The position numbers and the translations under genes were made by a program. The notes below the pieces were generated by a model. That model worked only from the letters and a program-made list of their open reading frames with translations, was not told the DNA's origin and made no database searches. From JACMLD01 sp033761915 (GTDB lineage: Bacteria; Bacteroidota; Bacteroidia; Chitinophagales; Chitinophagaceae): a DNA stretch of 64,000 nt. Location: contig JANRMC010000200.1 in assembly GCA_033761915.1 (NCBI GenBank), positions 1 through 64,000 of the forward strand, read 5' to 3'. Positions 8,639 to 17,093 of the stretch are shown one piece after another (position 1 is the first letter of the stretch; every line of letters starts with the position of its first letter).

Positions 8639-11600
8639 ATGAGAAAATTCATCCACGCATGTCGCCTGTCAGGCATCATTACCTTTTTGTTATTACTGTT
8701 TAATGCAGCCAACGCACAAACCGGCACTGTAAAAGGTACGGTTAAAGACGCAGGCGGTCTTCCATTAAACGGTGCATCAGTAACTGTTGAAGGTAAAAAA
8801 ATCGGAACTGTAACAGATGCAAATGGTAATTACAATCTTAAAGTTCCGCCCGGAGAACACACTATTGTTGTAAGTTTTGTTGGCCAGAGCCCGCAACGCA
8901 TGAAGGTTGTTGTAGGCGCCGGCGGTACAGTAGAGCAAAATTTTACAACTATAGAAAATTCAGATTTAAGTAATGTGGTGGTGGTAGGCTCCCGTTCCAG
9001 AGATGCACGCAGTCGTATTGCAAGTCCTGTTCCGGTAGATATTATCCGCACTAAAGATATTAAGCCATTTGCACAGGCAGATGTTACGCAGATGCTTACT
9101 TACTCAGCACCTTCTTTCCAGTCAGCCCGCCAAACAATTTCAGATGGTACAGATCATATAGATCCTGCCGGTTTACGTGGCCTCGGACCCGATCAGACAT
9201 TGGTATTGGTAAACGGCAAACGTCGTCATAACACAGCACTTGTAAACATCAATGGTACGGTAGGTCGCGGTTCTGTGGGTACCGATTTAAATGCTATACC
9301 CGCCTCTGCTATTGAAAGAATAGAAGTATTAAGAGATGGTGCTGCTGCACAGTATGGCTCTGATGCCATTGCTGGCGTAATCAATATAGTTTTAAAAGAA
9401 AATTACAGTGGGCTTAATATTTCTGCCATGGCCGGTCAAAACATGACCAATATGCCATACAATGGTGGCACAAAAATTAATGATGGGGCCAACACGCAAA
9501 TAGATTTTAGTGGTGGCAAATCAAAAAAAGGAGTTGGCTATTTCAACTTCAGCGGCCAGTGGCTAAGAAGAGAACAAAGTAACAGAAGCGGTCTTGATAA
9601 TATACCTCTTATATATATTGGCAATGGTGGCGCTTTTGCAAGCCCTCCTCCCGGTTATAATACTACCGATTACAGAAGATGGCTGATGGATCAGGATGCT
9701 GCTATTGTAAGCGCAAGAGGTTACAACCGCAGAAACATTGTAGCGGGCAACTCGTATTCAGATAACGTTTCATTAATGTTCAATGGTGGTGCCAATGTGG
9801 GAGAAAATGCTGAAATATATGTGGCAGCCGGTACAGCGCACCGCAATGGCCGTGCTTCAGGTTTCAGCCGTAACCCCAACTCATGGAACCAGCAACCGGT
9901 ATTGGCCAACGGCCAACGGTTTTATTACGATGGATTCCTGCCAGAAATTCATCCCACTATTTCAGATATTTCTGTATTAGCGGGTATTAAATTTAAAGGG
10001 GGTAAATGGAATTTTGATTTAAGCAATGTGGTTGGTAAGAATACTATCTGGTACGATATTAAGAATACCGGTAACGCTTCTTTACCAGCAACCAATAATG
10101 TTCAAACAGAATTCTATGCAGGTCGTTTGTCTTTCCGCCAAAACACTGCAAACCTGGATGTAAGCCGTAAGTTTGATTTCAGCACCAGCAAAAGTATCAA
10201 CGTTGCTTTTGGTGCTGAATACCGTAATGAGCAATTCCAGATTAAAGATGGAGAAACCAACTCATGGAACAATGGCGGCCGCTTTGCAACACCCGATCCT
10301 ATTGGTCCTCCTCCCGGTTCTGTAATCTGGACAACCTTTACACCCGTTGCTACCGCCAGTGGTTCACAAGTATTTCCTGGTTTTAAACCAGAAGATGCAT
10401 TAACGGCTTCAAGAAATGTATATGCTGCTTACGGAGATGTGGAATTAACCGTAGGTAAATTTTTATTAGGTGGTGCTGCCCGGTACGAAAACTATCAGGA
10501 AAAAAGTGCTGCGTATGATAACCTGAGCTGGAAACTGACTTCACGGTATGAAATCAATCCTAAGGTGGCCATTCGTGGTTCTGTTAGCACCGGCTTCAGA
10601 GCACCATCTTTGCACCAGCGTTATTTCCAAAATACATCCACACAGTTTGTAGCCGGCTTACCATCTAATGCATTAACGGCAAATAACAATAATAAAATTG
10701 TTCGTGAGGCTTTTGGTATCGATCAGTTGAAGCCAGAAACTTCTACCAGCTATACAGTGGGTGTTACCGGCCGCATTGGTGGCAGCTTTACTTATACCAT
10801 TGACGGATACTTTATTTCAATTAAAGACAGAATCGTTTTATCTACCCAATTTAACCGCAGCAACCCGTTAGTGGCAACCATTTTAAATAACTATGGTGTG
10901 GATGCTTCTACCAACGCACTGCAGTTTTGGACCAACGCCATCAACACACAAACAAAAGGTATCGATATTGTATTAACCGATCGTTTTCGTTTAGGTGCCG
11001 GCAATGCTTCTTTGTCTTTTGCAGCTAACTTTAACCGCAACGATGTGGTGGGTGGTTTAAATACCAATTCAGTAATTGATGATCCCAAAAATAATCCCAG
11101 CAGAGGCGATAATAATTTAAACCCTGCCAACGACCTTTCTTATGCCCTGTTCGACAGACAGCAGAAAAGCCGTATTGAAGTATTGCAGCCCCGCAGTAAA
11201 ATGAATCTTACATTCAATTACAGTTTAAAGAGCTGGAACTTTCTGGCAAGAGTGGTACGTTTTGGAGAAATCAGTTTTGTAAACAACTTAGATCCTAATT
11301 CTAAAAACCCTAATACCGGTGTTTATTTTAATGATCTGGGCTTGGGTGTAGACCAAACATTTGGTGCAAAAGCCACTACCGATTTAGTAGTGTCTTATAA
11401 CTTCTGCCCGGGGGTTACTTTATCTGCTGGCGGCAATAATATTTTTGATATTTATCCAGATAGAATATTTATCGATTCCCGCAACGATCCGGCAGCGGTT
11501 TATGCCAACCCCGTTCAAACTTCATTAACCACTTCAAAAACAACAGGCGGGTACAGTGCTGGTCGTGATGCTTCAAACCGTGGACGGTTTTTATTTAATG

Positions 11601-12433
11601 CCAACCAGTTTGGGTTTAATGGTCGTTATTTATTTGCACGTTTAAGTATCGAAGTAGGTCAGTTAAAAAGCTGTAAAGCTCCTGCAAAACCAAAAGTGTT
11701 ACCCCCTCCTCCACCAGTAGTGGTTGAAAAACCAAAAGATACAGACGGAGATGGTGTTTTAGATAAAGAAGACGCCTGCCCAGATGTGGCTGGTTTAAAA
11801 ATATTAAACGGATGCCCCGATACGGATGGTGATGGTGTGGCAGATAAAGATGATGCCTGCCCCGCAGCACCCGGTCCCAAGGTATTTAATGGTTGCCCCG
11901 ATAGCGATGGCGATGGCATTGCAGATAAAGACGATAAATGTGCATACGTGCCCGGTATTGCAAAATACGGCGGTTGCCCGGTGCCCGATAAAGATAAAGA
12001 CGGGGTACCTGATGAAGAAGACAATTGCCCCGAAGTAGCTGGTGTGCTTGCTAACAAAGGCTGTCCCGAAATTCAGGTAGAAGCCATACGTAAAGTGGCG
12101 GTAGCGGCACAAAACATTTTGTTTACACCTGGCAAGGCAACTTTATTAAAACAATCTAACAAGCCTTTAAATGATGTTATTGACATTTTAAATCAATACC
12201 CCGATTTAAAATTGAATATTGAAGGACATACTGATAATACCGGCGATGCTGCTAAAAACCAGGCTCTGAGCCAATCAAGAGCAGAAGCTGTTAAAGCATA
12301 CATGGCTGCTAAAGGTATTGCAGAAAGCAGAATGACTGCTGCTGGCTTTGGCCAGGATAAACCTGCTGCTGATAACAAAACAGCTGCCGGCCGTGCTAAA
12401 AACAGAAGAGTAGAATTAAAATTAGGTTACTAA
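8639..12433 (+). CDS. TonB-dependent receptor fused to TSP3 repeats and an OmpA domain
   Basis: This 1,264-residue outer-membrane protein has an unusual C-terminal extension. In order: signal peptide (about 1-26, ending ANAQ); a CarboxypepD_reg-like domain (about 27-115); a TonB plug (about 125-245, with LVLVNGKRRH and IERIEVLRDGAAAQYGSDA); a long 22-strand-type barrel ending near FARLSIEVGQL (about residue 1012); a proline-rich linker (PKVLPPPPPVVVEKPK); four TSP3-like calcium repeats (DTDGDGVLDKEDACPD and relatives, about 1034-1142); and an OmpA peptidoglycan-binding domain (about 1150-1264, with EGHTDNTG and NRRVELKL). Receptors of this type import ligands with TonB energy. The OmpA domain should bind diaminopimelate in peptidoglycan. 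The fusion is one uninterrupted frame with no internal start signal seen. A strong terminator follows. The substrate cannot be told. Confidence 0.9.
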   Translation: MRKFIHACRLSGIITFLLLLFNAANAQTGTVKGTVKDAGGLPLNGASVTVEGKKIGTVTDANGNYNLKVPPGEHTIVVSFVGQSPQRMKVVVGAGGTVEQNFTTIENSDLSNVVVVGSRSRDARSRIASPVPVDIIRTKDIKPFAQADVTQMLTYSAPSFQSARQTISDGTDHIDPAGLRGLGPDQTLVLVNGKRRHNTALVNINGTVGRGSVGTDLNAIPASAIERIEVLRDGAAAQYGSDAIAGVINIVLKENYSGLNISAMAGQNMTNMPYNGGTKINDGANTQIDFSGGKSKKGVGYFNFSGQWLRREQSNRSGLDNIPLIYIGNGGAFASPPPGYNTTDYRRWLMDQDAAIVSARGYNRRNIVAGNSYSDNVSLMFNGGANVGENAEIYVAAGTAHRNGRASGFSRNPNSWNQQPVLANGQRFYYDGFLPEIHPTISDISVLAGIKFKGGKWNFDLSNVVGKNTIWYDIKNTGNASLPATNNVQTEFYAGRLSFRQNTANLDVSRKFDFSTSKSINVAFGAEYRNEQFQIKDGETNSWNNGGRFATPDPIGPPPGSVIWTTFTPVATASGSQVFPGFKPEDALTASRNVYAAYGDVELTVGKFLLGGAARYENYQEKSAAYDNLSWKLTSRYEINPKVAIRGSVSTGFRAPSLHQRYFQNTSTQFVAGLPSNALTANNNNKIVREAFGIDQLKPETSTSYTVGVTGRIGGSFTYTIDGYFISIKDRIVLSTQFNRSNPLVATILNNYGVDASTNALQFWTNAINTQTKGIDIVLTDRFRLGAGNASLSFAANFNRNDVVGGLNTNSVIDDPKNNPSRGDNNLNPANDLSYALFDRQQKSRIEVLQPRSKMNLTFNYSLKSWNFLARVVRFGEISFVNNLDPNSKNPNTGVYFNDLGLGVDQTFGAKATTDLVVSYNFCPGVTLSAGGNNIFDIYPDRIFIDSRNDPAAVYANPVQTSLTTSKTTGGYSAGRDASNRGRFLFNANQFGFNGRYLFARLSIEVGQLKSCKAPAKPKVLPPPPPVVVEKPKDTDGDGVLDKEDACPDVAGLKILNGCPDTDGDGVADKDDACPAAPGPKVFNGCPDSDGDGIADKDDKCAYVPGIAKYGGCPVPDKDKDGVPDEEDNCPEVAGVLANKGCPEIQVEAIRKVAVAAQNILFTPGKATLLKQSNKPLNDVIDILNQYPDLKLNIEGHTDNTGDAAKNQALSQSRAEAVKAYMAAKGIAESRMTAAGFGQDKPAADNKTAAGRAKNRRVELKLGY

Positions 12434-12450
12434 TTATAACACCCCTTTGA

Positions 12451-12479
12451 AAAGCCCCGCCATTAGCGGGGCTTTTTTT
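12451..12479 (+). terminator. Intrinsic terminator after the TonB-OmpA fusion gene
   Basis: The stem AAGCCCCGC / GCGGGGCTT with loop CATTA is followed directly by a run of seven T. It starts 18 bp after the stop codon. Confidence 0.9.
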
Positions 12480-12484
12480 ATTGG

Positions 12485-12644
12485 GGTAACCGGCAGTAAC
12501 AACTCCGGTTGGGCATCGTTGCGTCGCACACTTCAGCTACAGAATTTCTGATTTGAGATTTTAATTTCAAATCAGAAATTTCAAATCTCAAATGTTGAAG
12601 TGTGCGACGCAACGATGTTGCTGGCAGCACTGCTGCTGGTTACC
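12485..12644. repeat. Full-length intergenic palindromic repeat, copy 4 (160 bp)
   Basis: This is one of the most complete copies. Outer ends are GGTAACC (12485-12491) and GGTTACC (12638-12644). Inner arms contain the T-centred 9-mer at 12520-12528 and the A-centred 9-mer at 12603-12611. The left arm ends CACTTCAGC and the right begins GTTGAAGTG. The centre (about 12538-12594) is AT-rich and palindromic (TTTCTGATTTGA / TCAAATCAGAAA) and closely matches the centre of the copy at 32173-32329. It lies between a terminator and the next gene's promoter. Confidence 0.9.
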
Positions 12645-12671
12645 AAAAAGAAAAAATTATTAAGTAAGTTG

Positions 12672-12679
12672 TAGTTTTG
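12672..12679 (+). promoter_or_regulatory. TAnnTTTG promoter box (TAGTTTTG) just before the GT9 gene
   Basis: It matches the Bacteroidota sigma-70 minus-7 consensus TAnnTTTG. The ATG is only 6 bp beyond the box, so transcription would begin at or next to the start codon. I see no clear TTG element at the minus-33 position. Confidence 0.5.
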
Positions 12680-12685
12680 CCCCGC

Positions 12686-13693
12686 ATGCAAAAAATACTG
12701 GTTATACAAACGGCTTTTATTGGAGATGTGGTGTTGGCCACCGGCATTGTAGAAAAACTGCATAACCATTACCCCGCTGCAGCCATAGATTTTATGGTGC
12801 GCAAAGGCAATGAAGGCTTGTTGCAGGGGCATCCGTTTATTAATGAGGTGTTGGTGTGGAATAAAAAAGAAAACAAACTGCGGCATTTATGGCAGCTGCT
12901 GAAAAAAATACGCAGTAAAAAATACGATGCTGTTATAAATGTACAACGGTATGCAGCTACTGGTTTGCTAACGGCTTTTTCTGGTGCCAGATATAGAATT
13001 GGGTACAATAAAAATCCGCTGAGTTTTTTGTTTACCACCAAAGTACCGCATCGTGTAAGCAGCGCTGCGCAACCCGTGCATGAAACAGAACGTTGTAATG
13101 ATTTAATTAAAGAATTAACGGATGCAGTGGTTATGAAGCCAGCTTTGTACCCCACAGAAGATGCATTTAATAAAGTGAATTTTTTACAGCAGCAACCGTA
13201 CATTACTATTGCTCCGGCTTCTGTTTGGTTTACCAAACAATACCCGGCGCCGCAATGGGCTGCCTTTATAAAACAAATACCGCCTGGTATAAAAGTGTAT
13301 TTGCTGGGTGCGCCATCAGACAAGCAACTTTGCGATGGTATTATTAATGCATCCGGAAGAAGTGATATAACTCAAAACTGTTGCGGGCAGTTTAATTTTT
13401 TAGAATCAGCAGCGCTTATGAAAAATGCGCTCATGAATTATGTAAACGATTCTGCACCCATGCATTTTGCCAGTGCTGTAAATGCACCGGTGGCTGCTAT
13501 TTATTGCTCTACCGTTCCGTCTTTTGGTTACGGACCTTTAAGTGATAACAGTTATACCATAGAAGTGGCGGAGCAACTGGTTTGCCGCCCCTGCGGCGGA
13601 CATGGCAGAAAAGAATGCCCGGAAGGTCACTTTAATTGTGGCTTTAAAATTTCACAACACCAATTACTGGCTGTACTTCCGGCTGCGGTATAG
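12686..13693 (+). CDS. Glycosyltransferase family 9 (LPS heptosyltransferase-like)
   Basis: This 335-residue GT9 enzyme is of the WaaF/WaaC type, transferring heptose or a related sugar to the LPS inner core at the cytoplasmic face. N-terminal KILVIQTAFIGDVVLATG is the typical opening strand and loop. A C-terminal nucleotide-sugar binding region contains YITIAPASVWFTKQYP, VYLLGAPSDKQLCDGI and NDSAPMHFASAVNAPVAAIY. That last stretch is a signature for donor binding, with NDSAPMH in place of NDTGPMH. ATG at 12686 is preferred over the in-frame TTG at 12677 because it begins exactly at the conserved MQKILVIQ and the TTG lies inside the promoter box. The cca gene follows after 28 bp, with its own promoter-like box. 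Acceptor and sugar are not known. Confidence 0.85.
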   Translation: MQKILVIQTAFIGDVVLATGIVEKLHNHYPAAAIDFMVRKGNEGLLQGHPFINEVLVWNKKENKLRHLWQLLKKIRSKKYDAVINVQRYAATGLLTAFSGARYRIGYNKNPLSFLFTTKVPHRVSSAAQPVHETERCNDLIKELTDAVVMKPALYPTEDAFNKVNFLQQQPYITIAPASVWFTKQYPAPQWAAFIKQIPPGIKVYLLGAPSDKQLCDGIINASGRSDITQNCCGQFNFLESAALMKNALMNYVNDSAPMHFASAVNAPVAAIYCSTVPSFGYGPLSDNSYTIEVAEQLVCRPCGGHGRKECPEGHFNCGFKISQHQLLAVLPAAV

Positions 13694-13709
13694 TTAAAGC
13701 TTCAATCCT

Positions 13710-13717
13710 TACTTTTG
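13710..13717 (+). promoter_or_regulatory. TAnnTTTG promoter box (TACTTTTG) just before cca
   Basis: This is an exact match to the minus-7 consensus, with only CCCA between the box and the ATG at 13722. As with the preceding gene, the message would be leaderless or nearly so. No obvious minus-33 TTTG is seen. Confidence 0.5.
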
Positions 13718-13721
13718 CCCA

Positions 13722-15173
13722 ATGGATATTGTTTGCACAGAAAGAGAGTTGTTTGTTTTTAATAAAATTGCCCATGCTGCGTGGGAACTGCAATTACCCT
13801 GCTATTTGATTGGCGGTTTTGTGCGGGATAAACTATTGCAGCGTGCCACTAAAGACGCTGATATTGTTTGCGTGGGCGATGGTATAGCACTGGCACATAA
13901 AGTAGCAGAACGTTTTAACCCCAAACCCACCATTGCATACTTTAAAAACTATGGTACTGCACAAATAAAGTTAGAGTTTGAAAAAGAAGAAGGTGAAGGA
14001 AAAGAAGTTTTTGAAATTGAATTTGTAGGTGCCCGTAAAGAAAGTTACCAATACCATAGCCGTAATCCATCTGTTACCACCGGTACACTTAAAGACGACC
14101 AGGACCGCAGAGATTTTACAGTAAACGCAATGGCCATCAGTTTAAATGAAACAGATTTTGGAAAATTGATAGACCCGTTTAACGGCCTTACCGATTTATC
14201 TGGTAAAATACTACGCACCCCGCTGGAACCCTCCAAAACATTTAGCGATGATCCGCTGCGGATGTTGCGGGCCATCCGGTTTGCCGCCCAATTACAATTT
14301 ACTATTGATGCGGTTACCTGGCAGGGCATATTACAAAATGTACAGCGCATAAAAATAATTTCGCAGGAACGGATTACCGAAGAGTTGAATAAAATTTTAT
14401 TATCAAAAAAACCGTCAGTTGGTTTTGATCTGCTGTATCAATCGGGTCTGTTGCATATTATTTTTCCGCAGCTGGTAGACCTTGCCGGTGCAGAATATAT
14501 AGATGGCAGGGGGCATAAAGATAATTTTTATCATACCCTGCAGGTAGTGGATAATATTGCTGTTAATACAACAGATTTGTGGCTGCTATGGGCAGCCTTG
14601 TTACACGATATAGCCAAACCAGCCACTAAAAAATTTGAAGAAGGGCATGGCTGGACTTTTCACGGCCATGAAGTGGTAGGTGGCAGAATGGTACCAAAAA
14701 TTTTTGCGAAATTAAAGTTGCCACAGAATGAAAAAATGCGGTTTGTAAAGAAATTAGTGGAGTTGCATTTGCGGCCAATCAGTCTTACCAAAGAAAATAT
14801 AACAGATAGCGCCGTACGCCGCCTGTTGTTTGATGCGGGCGAAGATGTGGATGCTTTAATGTTGTTATGCGAAGCGGATATTACTTCTAAGAACAAACAA
14901 AAAGTAAAACGCTACCTGGAAAATTTTGAATGGGTACGTAAAAGAATGGAAGAGGTGGAAGAAAAAGACCGGATACGTACCTGGCAACCACCCATTGACG
15001 GGGGTATGATAATGGAACTGTTTAAGCTGCCTCCGGGTAAATTGGTGGGAATTATTAAAGACGCCGTTAAGGATGCTATTTTAGATGGTGAGATAGAAAA
15101 TAACTACGATGCAGCGTATGATTTTATGCTGCAAAAAGCCCGGGAACATGGCATAGAACCGGTTAGTAAATAA
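13722..15173 (+). CDS. cca: CCA tRNA nucleotidyltransferase with HD domain
   Basis: This 483-residue class II nucleotidyltransferase adds or repairs the 3' CCA end of tRNAs. The catalytic head shows CYLIGGFVRDKLL (about residues 27-39) and the metal-binding pair in KDADIV (Asp45, Asp47). The next motif is RRDFTVNAMAI, followed by the neck motif DPLRMLRAIRFAAQL and ERITEELNKIL. A C-terminal HD phosphohydrolase-like domain carries LLHDIAKP (near residue 295) and HGHEVVGG. Length and order match Bacteroidota CCA-adding enzymes. Neither mature tRNA 3' end in this window encodes CCA, which agrees with a need for this enzyme. ATG at 13722 directly follows a promoter-like box. Confidence 0.93.
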   Translation: MDIVCTERELFVFNKIAHAAWELQLPCYLIGGFVRDKLLQRATKDADIVCVGDGIALAHKVAERFNPKPTIAYFKNYGTAQIKLEFEKEEGEGKEVFEIEFVGARKESYQYHSRNPSVTTGTLKDDQDRRDFTVNAMAISLNETDFGKLIDPFNGLTDLSGKILRTPLEPSKTFSDDPLRMLRAIRFAAQLQFTIDAVTWQGILQNVQRIKIISQERITEELNKILLSKKPSVGFDLLYQSGLLHIIFPQLVDLAGAEYIDGRGHKDNFYHTLQVVDNIAVNTTDLWLLWAALLHDIAKPATKKFEEGHGWTFHGHEVVGGRMVPKIFAKLKLPQNEKMRFVKKLVELHLRPISLTKENITDSAVRRLLFDAGEDVDALMLLCEADITSKNKQKVKRYLENFEWVRKRMEEVEEKDRIRTWQPPIDGGMIMELFKLPPGKLVGIIKDAVKDAILDGEIENNYDAAYDFMLQKAREHGIEPVSK

Positions 15174-15206
15174 AGGGCCCGCTGGCTTTCAATACACATA
15201 TTTCTG

Positions 15207-15214
15207 TATTTTTG
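15207..15214 (+). promoter_or_regulatory. TAnnTTTG promoter box (TATTTTTG) before the ORF-3-like gene
   Basis: An exact minus-7 consensus lies 42 bp before the ATG at 15257, in the gap after cca. No TTG is evident at the minus-33 spacing, so strength is uncertain. Confidence 0.5.
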
Positions 15215-15256
15215 AAAAGGCATTATGCCCTCCGTTAAATTTTATAAACATTCATA

Positions 15257-15823
15257 ATGGCTATCTTAAAGTTCAGGATTTATTTTGAGGAAGACGATAC
15301 GGTTTACCGGGATGTGGCAATACGGCACACCCAGTTTTTTTTAAACCTGCATCAGGCAATTTTAAAGGCTTACGAGTTTGACAGTAAACATCAGGCTACT
15401 TTTTTCAGAAGTAACGATAACTGGCAGCGTGGTAAAGAAATTACTTTAGAGAAATATGATAAAGTCTATAAAGCTGAACCTTTATTAATGGATGCAACCA
15501 CTATTGGCTCAGAAATTTATGACCCCAATCAAAAGTTTGTATATGTATACGACTTTACCAAGAACTGGACTTTTATGGTAGAGTTAATTAATGTATCAAA
15601 AGAAGACAATCCGAGAATAGATTATCCCGCCGTAGTAAGAACAGAAGGCATTGCTCCTTCTCAGTACGGAACAAAAGGATTGGTAAACGATAAACTGGCC
15701 GAGATGGAGGAGAAGTATGATTTAAAAACCGGAGCGGAGGGTTTTGGAGAAGAAGGCGAAGAATCTGATGATGATGAAATGGGGCAGGAAGAGACGGGGG
15801 AAGAAAGCAGTGATGAGTTTTAG
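15257..15823 (+). CDS. pRiA4b ORF-3-like / IS1096 TnpR-like protein (PF07929 type)
   Basis: This 188-residue protein resembles plasmid pRiA4b ORF-3 and the passenger TnpR of IS1096. Its core is ILKFRIYFEEDDTVYRDVAIRHTQFFLNLHQAILKAYEFD followed by KFVYVYDFTKNWTFMVELI; the FVYVYDF..W pattern is characteristic. The C-terminal 30 residues are strongly acidic (EEGEESDDDEMGQEE). Despite the transposon-derived family name there is no transposase or inverted repeat here. It sits between cca and miaA, 36 bp before miaA, in what looks like a tRNA-maturation run, which suggests a domesticated cellular role. Its biochemical function is unknown. Confidence 0.8.
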   Translation: MAILKFRIYFEEDDTVYRDVAIRHTQFFLNLHQAILKAYEFDSKHQATFFRSNDNWQRGKEITLEKYDKVYKAEPLLMDATTIGSEIYDPNQKFVYVYDFTKNWTFMVELINVSKEDNPRIDYPAVVRTEGIAPSQYGTKGLVNDKLAEMEEKYDLKTGAEGFGEEGEESDDDEMGQEETGEESSDEF

Positions 15824-15859
15824 TTTTTCCATGCTGTCATTGAGTTCTGTACAAGCTTT

Positions 15860-16780
15860 ATGACTAAAAATAAAAATACCTGCATAGTAATTGTTGGTCC
15901 TACTGCTGTAGGCAAAACATCTTTAGCACTGGCATTGGCCAGACATTTTCATACAGATATTATTTCTGCAGACTCCCGGCAATGCTACCGGGAAATATCT
16001 ATCGGGGTGGCCAAACCCACAGCTGATGAATTAAATTCAGTAAAGCACTATTTCATCAATTCACACTCTATTGCAGAAACCCTAACGGCTGCTGATTTTG
16101 AAAACTATGCACTATCTGCCAGCAAAGAAATTTTTAATCAAAACAATATAGCAGTAATGGTGGGGGGCACTGGTTTGTATGTAAATGCCTTTTGTCAGGG
16201 GCTGGATGCTATACCAGCGATTGATGCGGTAATACGCCAACAAATAAGAACAGGATATGAAAACTATGGAATAAAATGGCTGCAGGAGGCGATTGCAAAA
16301 AATGACCCTGTTTATTTTTCAAATGGAGAAATACAAAACCCACAAAGAGTGATGCGTGCATTAGAGGTGGTATTAAGCACAGGTAATTCTATACGCTATT
16401 ATCAGCAGGGTAATAAAGCAGCAAGAAATTTTAATTGCATTAAAATTGGTTTAAACCTGCCTAAACCTTTGTTGCATGAAAATATAAATAAGCGGGTGGA
16501 TGGTATGTTACAGGAAGGACTGGTTGAAGAAGTAAAACAGGTACTTGCATATAGAAATCACAACGCGTTGCTAACAGTGGGATACAAAGAAATATTTGCA
16601 TTCTTTGATGGTGAGTATGATTTATTAACTGCTATAGAAAAAATAAAAATCAATACCCGTCAATATGCCAAACGACAAATAACATGGTTTAAAAAAGATG
16701 CAGAAATTGAATGGTTTAACCCTTCAGAACTACAGTTAATACTGAAATACTTGTCTGGCCGGTTAGTAGAATTACGATAG
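15860..16780 (+). CDS. miaA: tRNA dimethylallyltransferase
   Basis: This 306-residue enzyme transfers the dimethylallyl group of DMAPP to the N6 of A37 in tRNAs reading UNN codons. The P-loop is GPTAVGKTS (residues 13-21). It is followed by the conserved DSRQCYREISIGVAKPT, where the family has DSxQxYxxxxIGTAKP. MVGGTGLYVNAFCQGL and NPQRVMRALEVVLSTG are further signatures, with TVGYKEIFAFFDG and RQYAKRQITWFKKD near the C-terminus. Length is normal. The gene follows the ORF-3-like gene by 36 bp and ends an apparent tRNA-maturation run with cca. Confidence 0.95.
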   Translation: MTKNKNTCIVIVGPTAVGKTSLALALARHFHTDIISADSRQCYREISIGVAKPTADELNSVKHYFINSHSIAETLTAADFENYALSASKEIFNQNNIAVMVGGTGLYVNAFCQGLDAIPAIDAVIRQQIRTGYENYGIKWLQEAIAKNDPVYFSNGEIQNPQRVMRALEVVLSTGNSIRYYQQGNKAARNFNCIKIGLNLPKPLLHENINKRVDGMLQEGLVEEVKQVLAYRNHNALLTVGYKEIFAFFDGEYDLLTAIEKIKINTRQYAKRQITWFKKDAEIEWFNPSELQLILKYLSGRLVELR

Positions 16781-17093
16781 GGTGAATAAAACCCTTATGC
16801 CCCTTTAAAGAATGCGTTTAAACGCTTTTCTTTCTTCTGTTAATACTTGGAATAGCCCTTTTACTGTTAGAAATTTATATCAGCAAAACGAATTAAAGCA
16901 AACCGTTTTTAAGACCGTTTTGACTATGAAAAACCGTTGTTATTGAAATCCTATTTATCCAACATCCAGTGAAGATCCAAGAAGTCCAACATCCCGATGA
17001 ATGAAAAACTGGCATCTGGTAACATGCCGTCCTTAATGTGTTAAGGCTCTTCTGCTAAAGAAGAGCCTTTTTTTAAACAAACTATCTTAATCA
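16781..17093. other. 313-bp gap ending in a plus-strand terminator
   Basis: There is no repeat element here. The terminator at 17043-17074 points away from miaA but lies more than 260 bp after its stop, so either miaA has a long 3' UTR or a small transcript lies in between. A 44-codon ORF from ATG 16812 to stop 16946 is present (start MRLNAFLSSVNTWNSP). It has no recognisable motif and no supporting promoter, so it is only a candidate. Confidence 0.45.
17043..17074 (+). terminator. Orphan intrinsic terminator
   Basis: The stem AAGGCTCTT / AAGAGCCTT is followed by seven T on the plus strand. There is no T-run on the minus side, so it serves plus-strand transcription from miaA or an intervening small RNA. 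Confidence 0.85.

Noticed and set aside
11616..12112. Long antisense reading frames opposite the TSP3 repeats
   Set aside because: They arise from the repetitive DxDGDG coding bias of the receptor fusion and have low-complexity products with no family resemblance.
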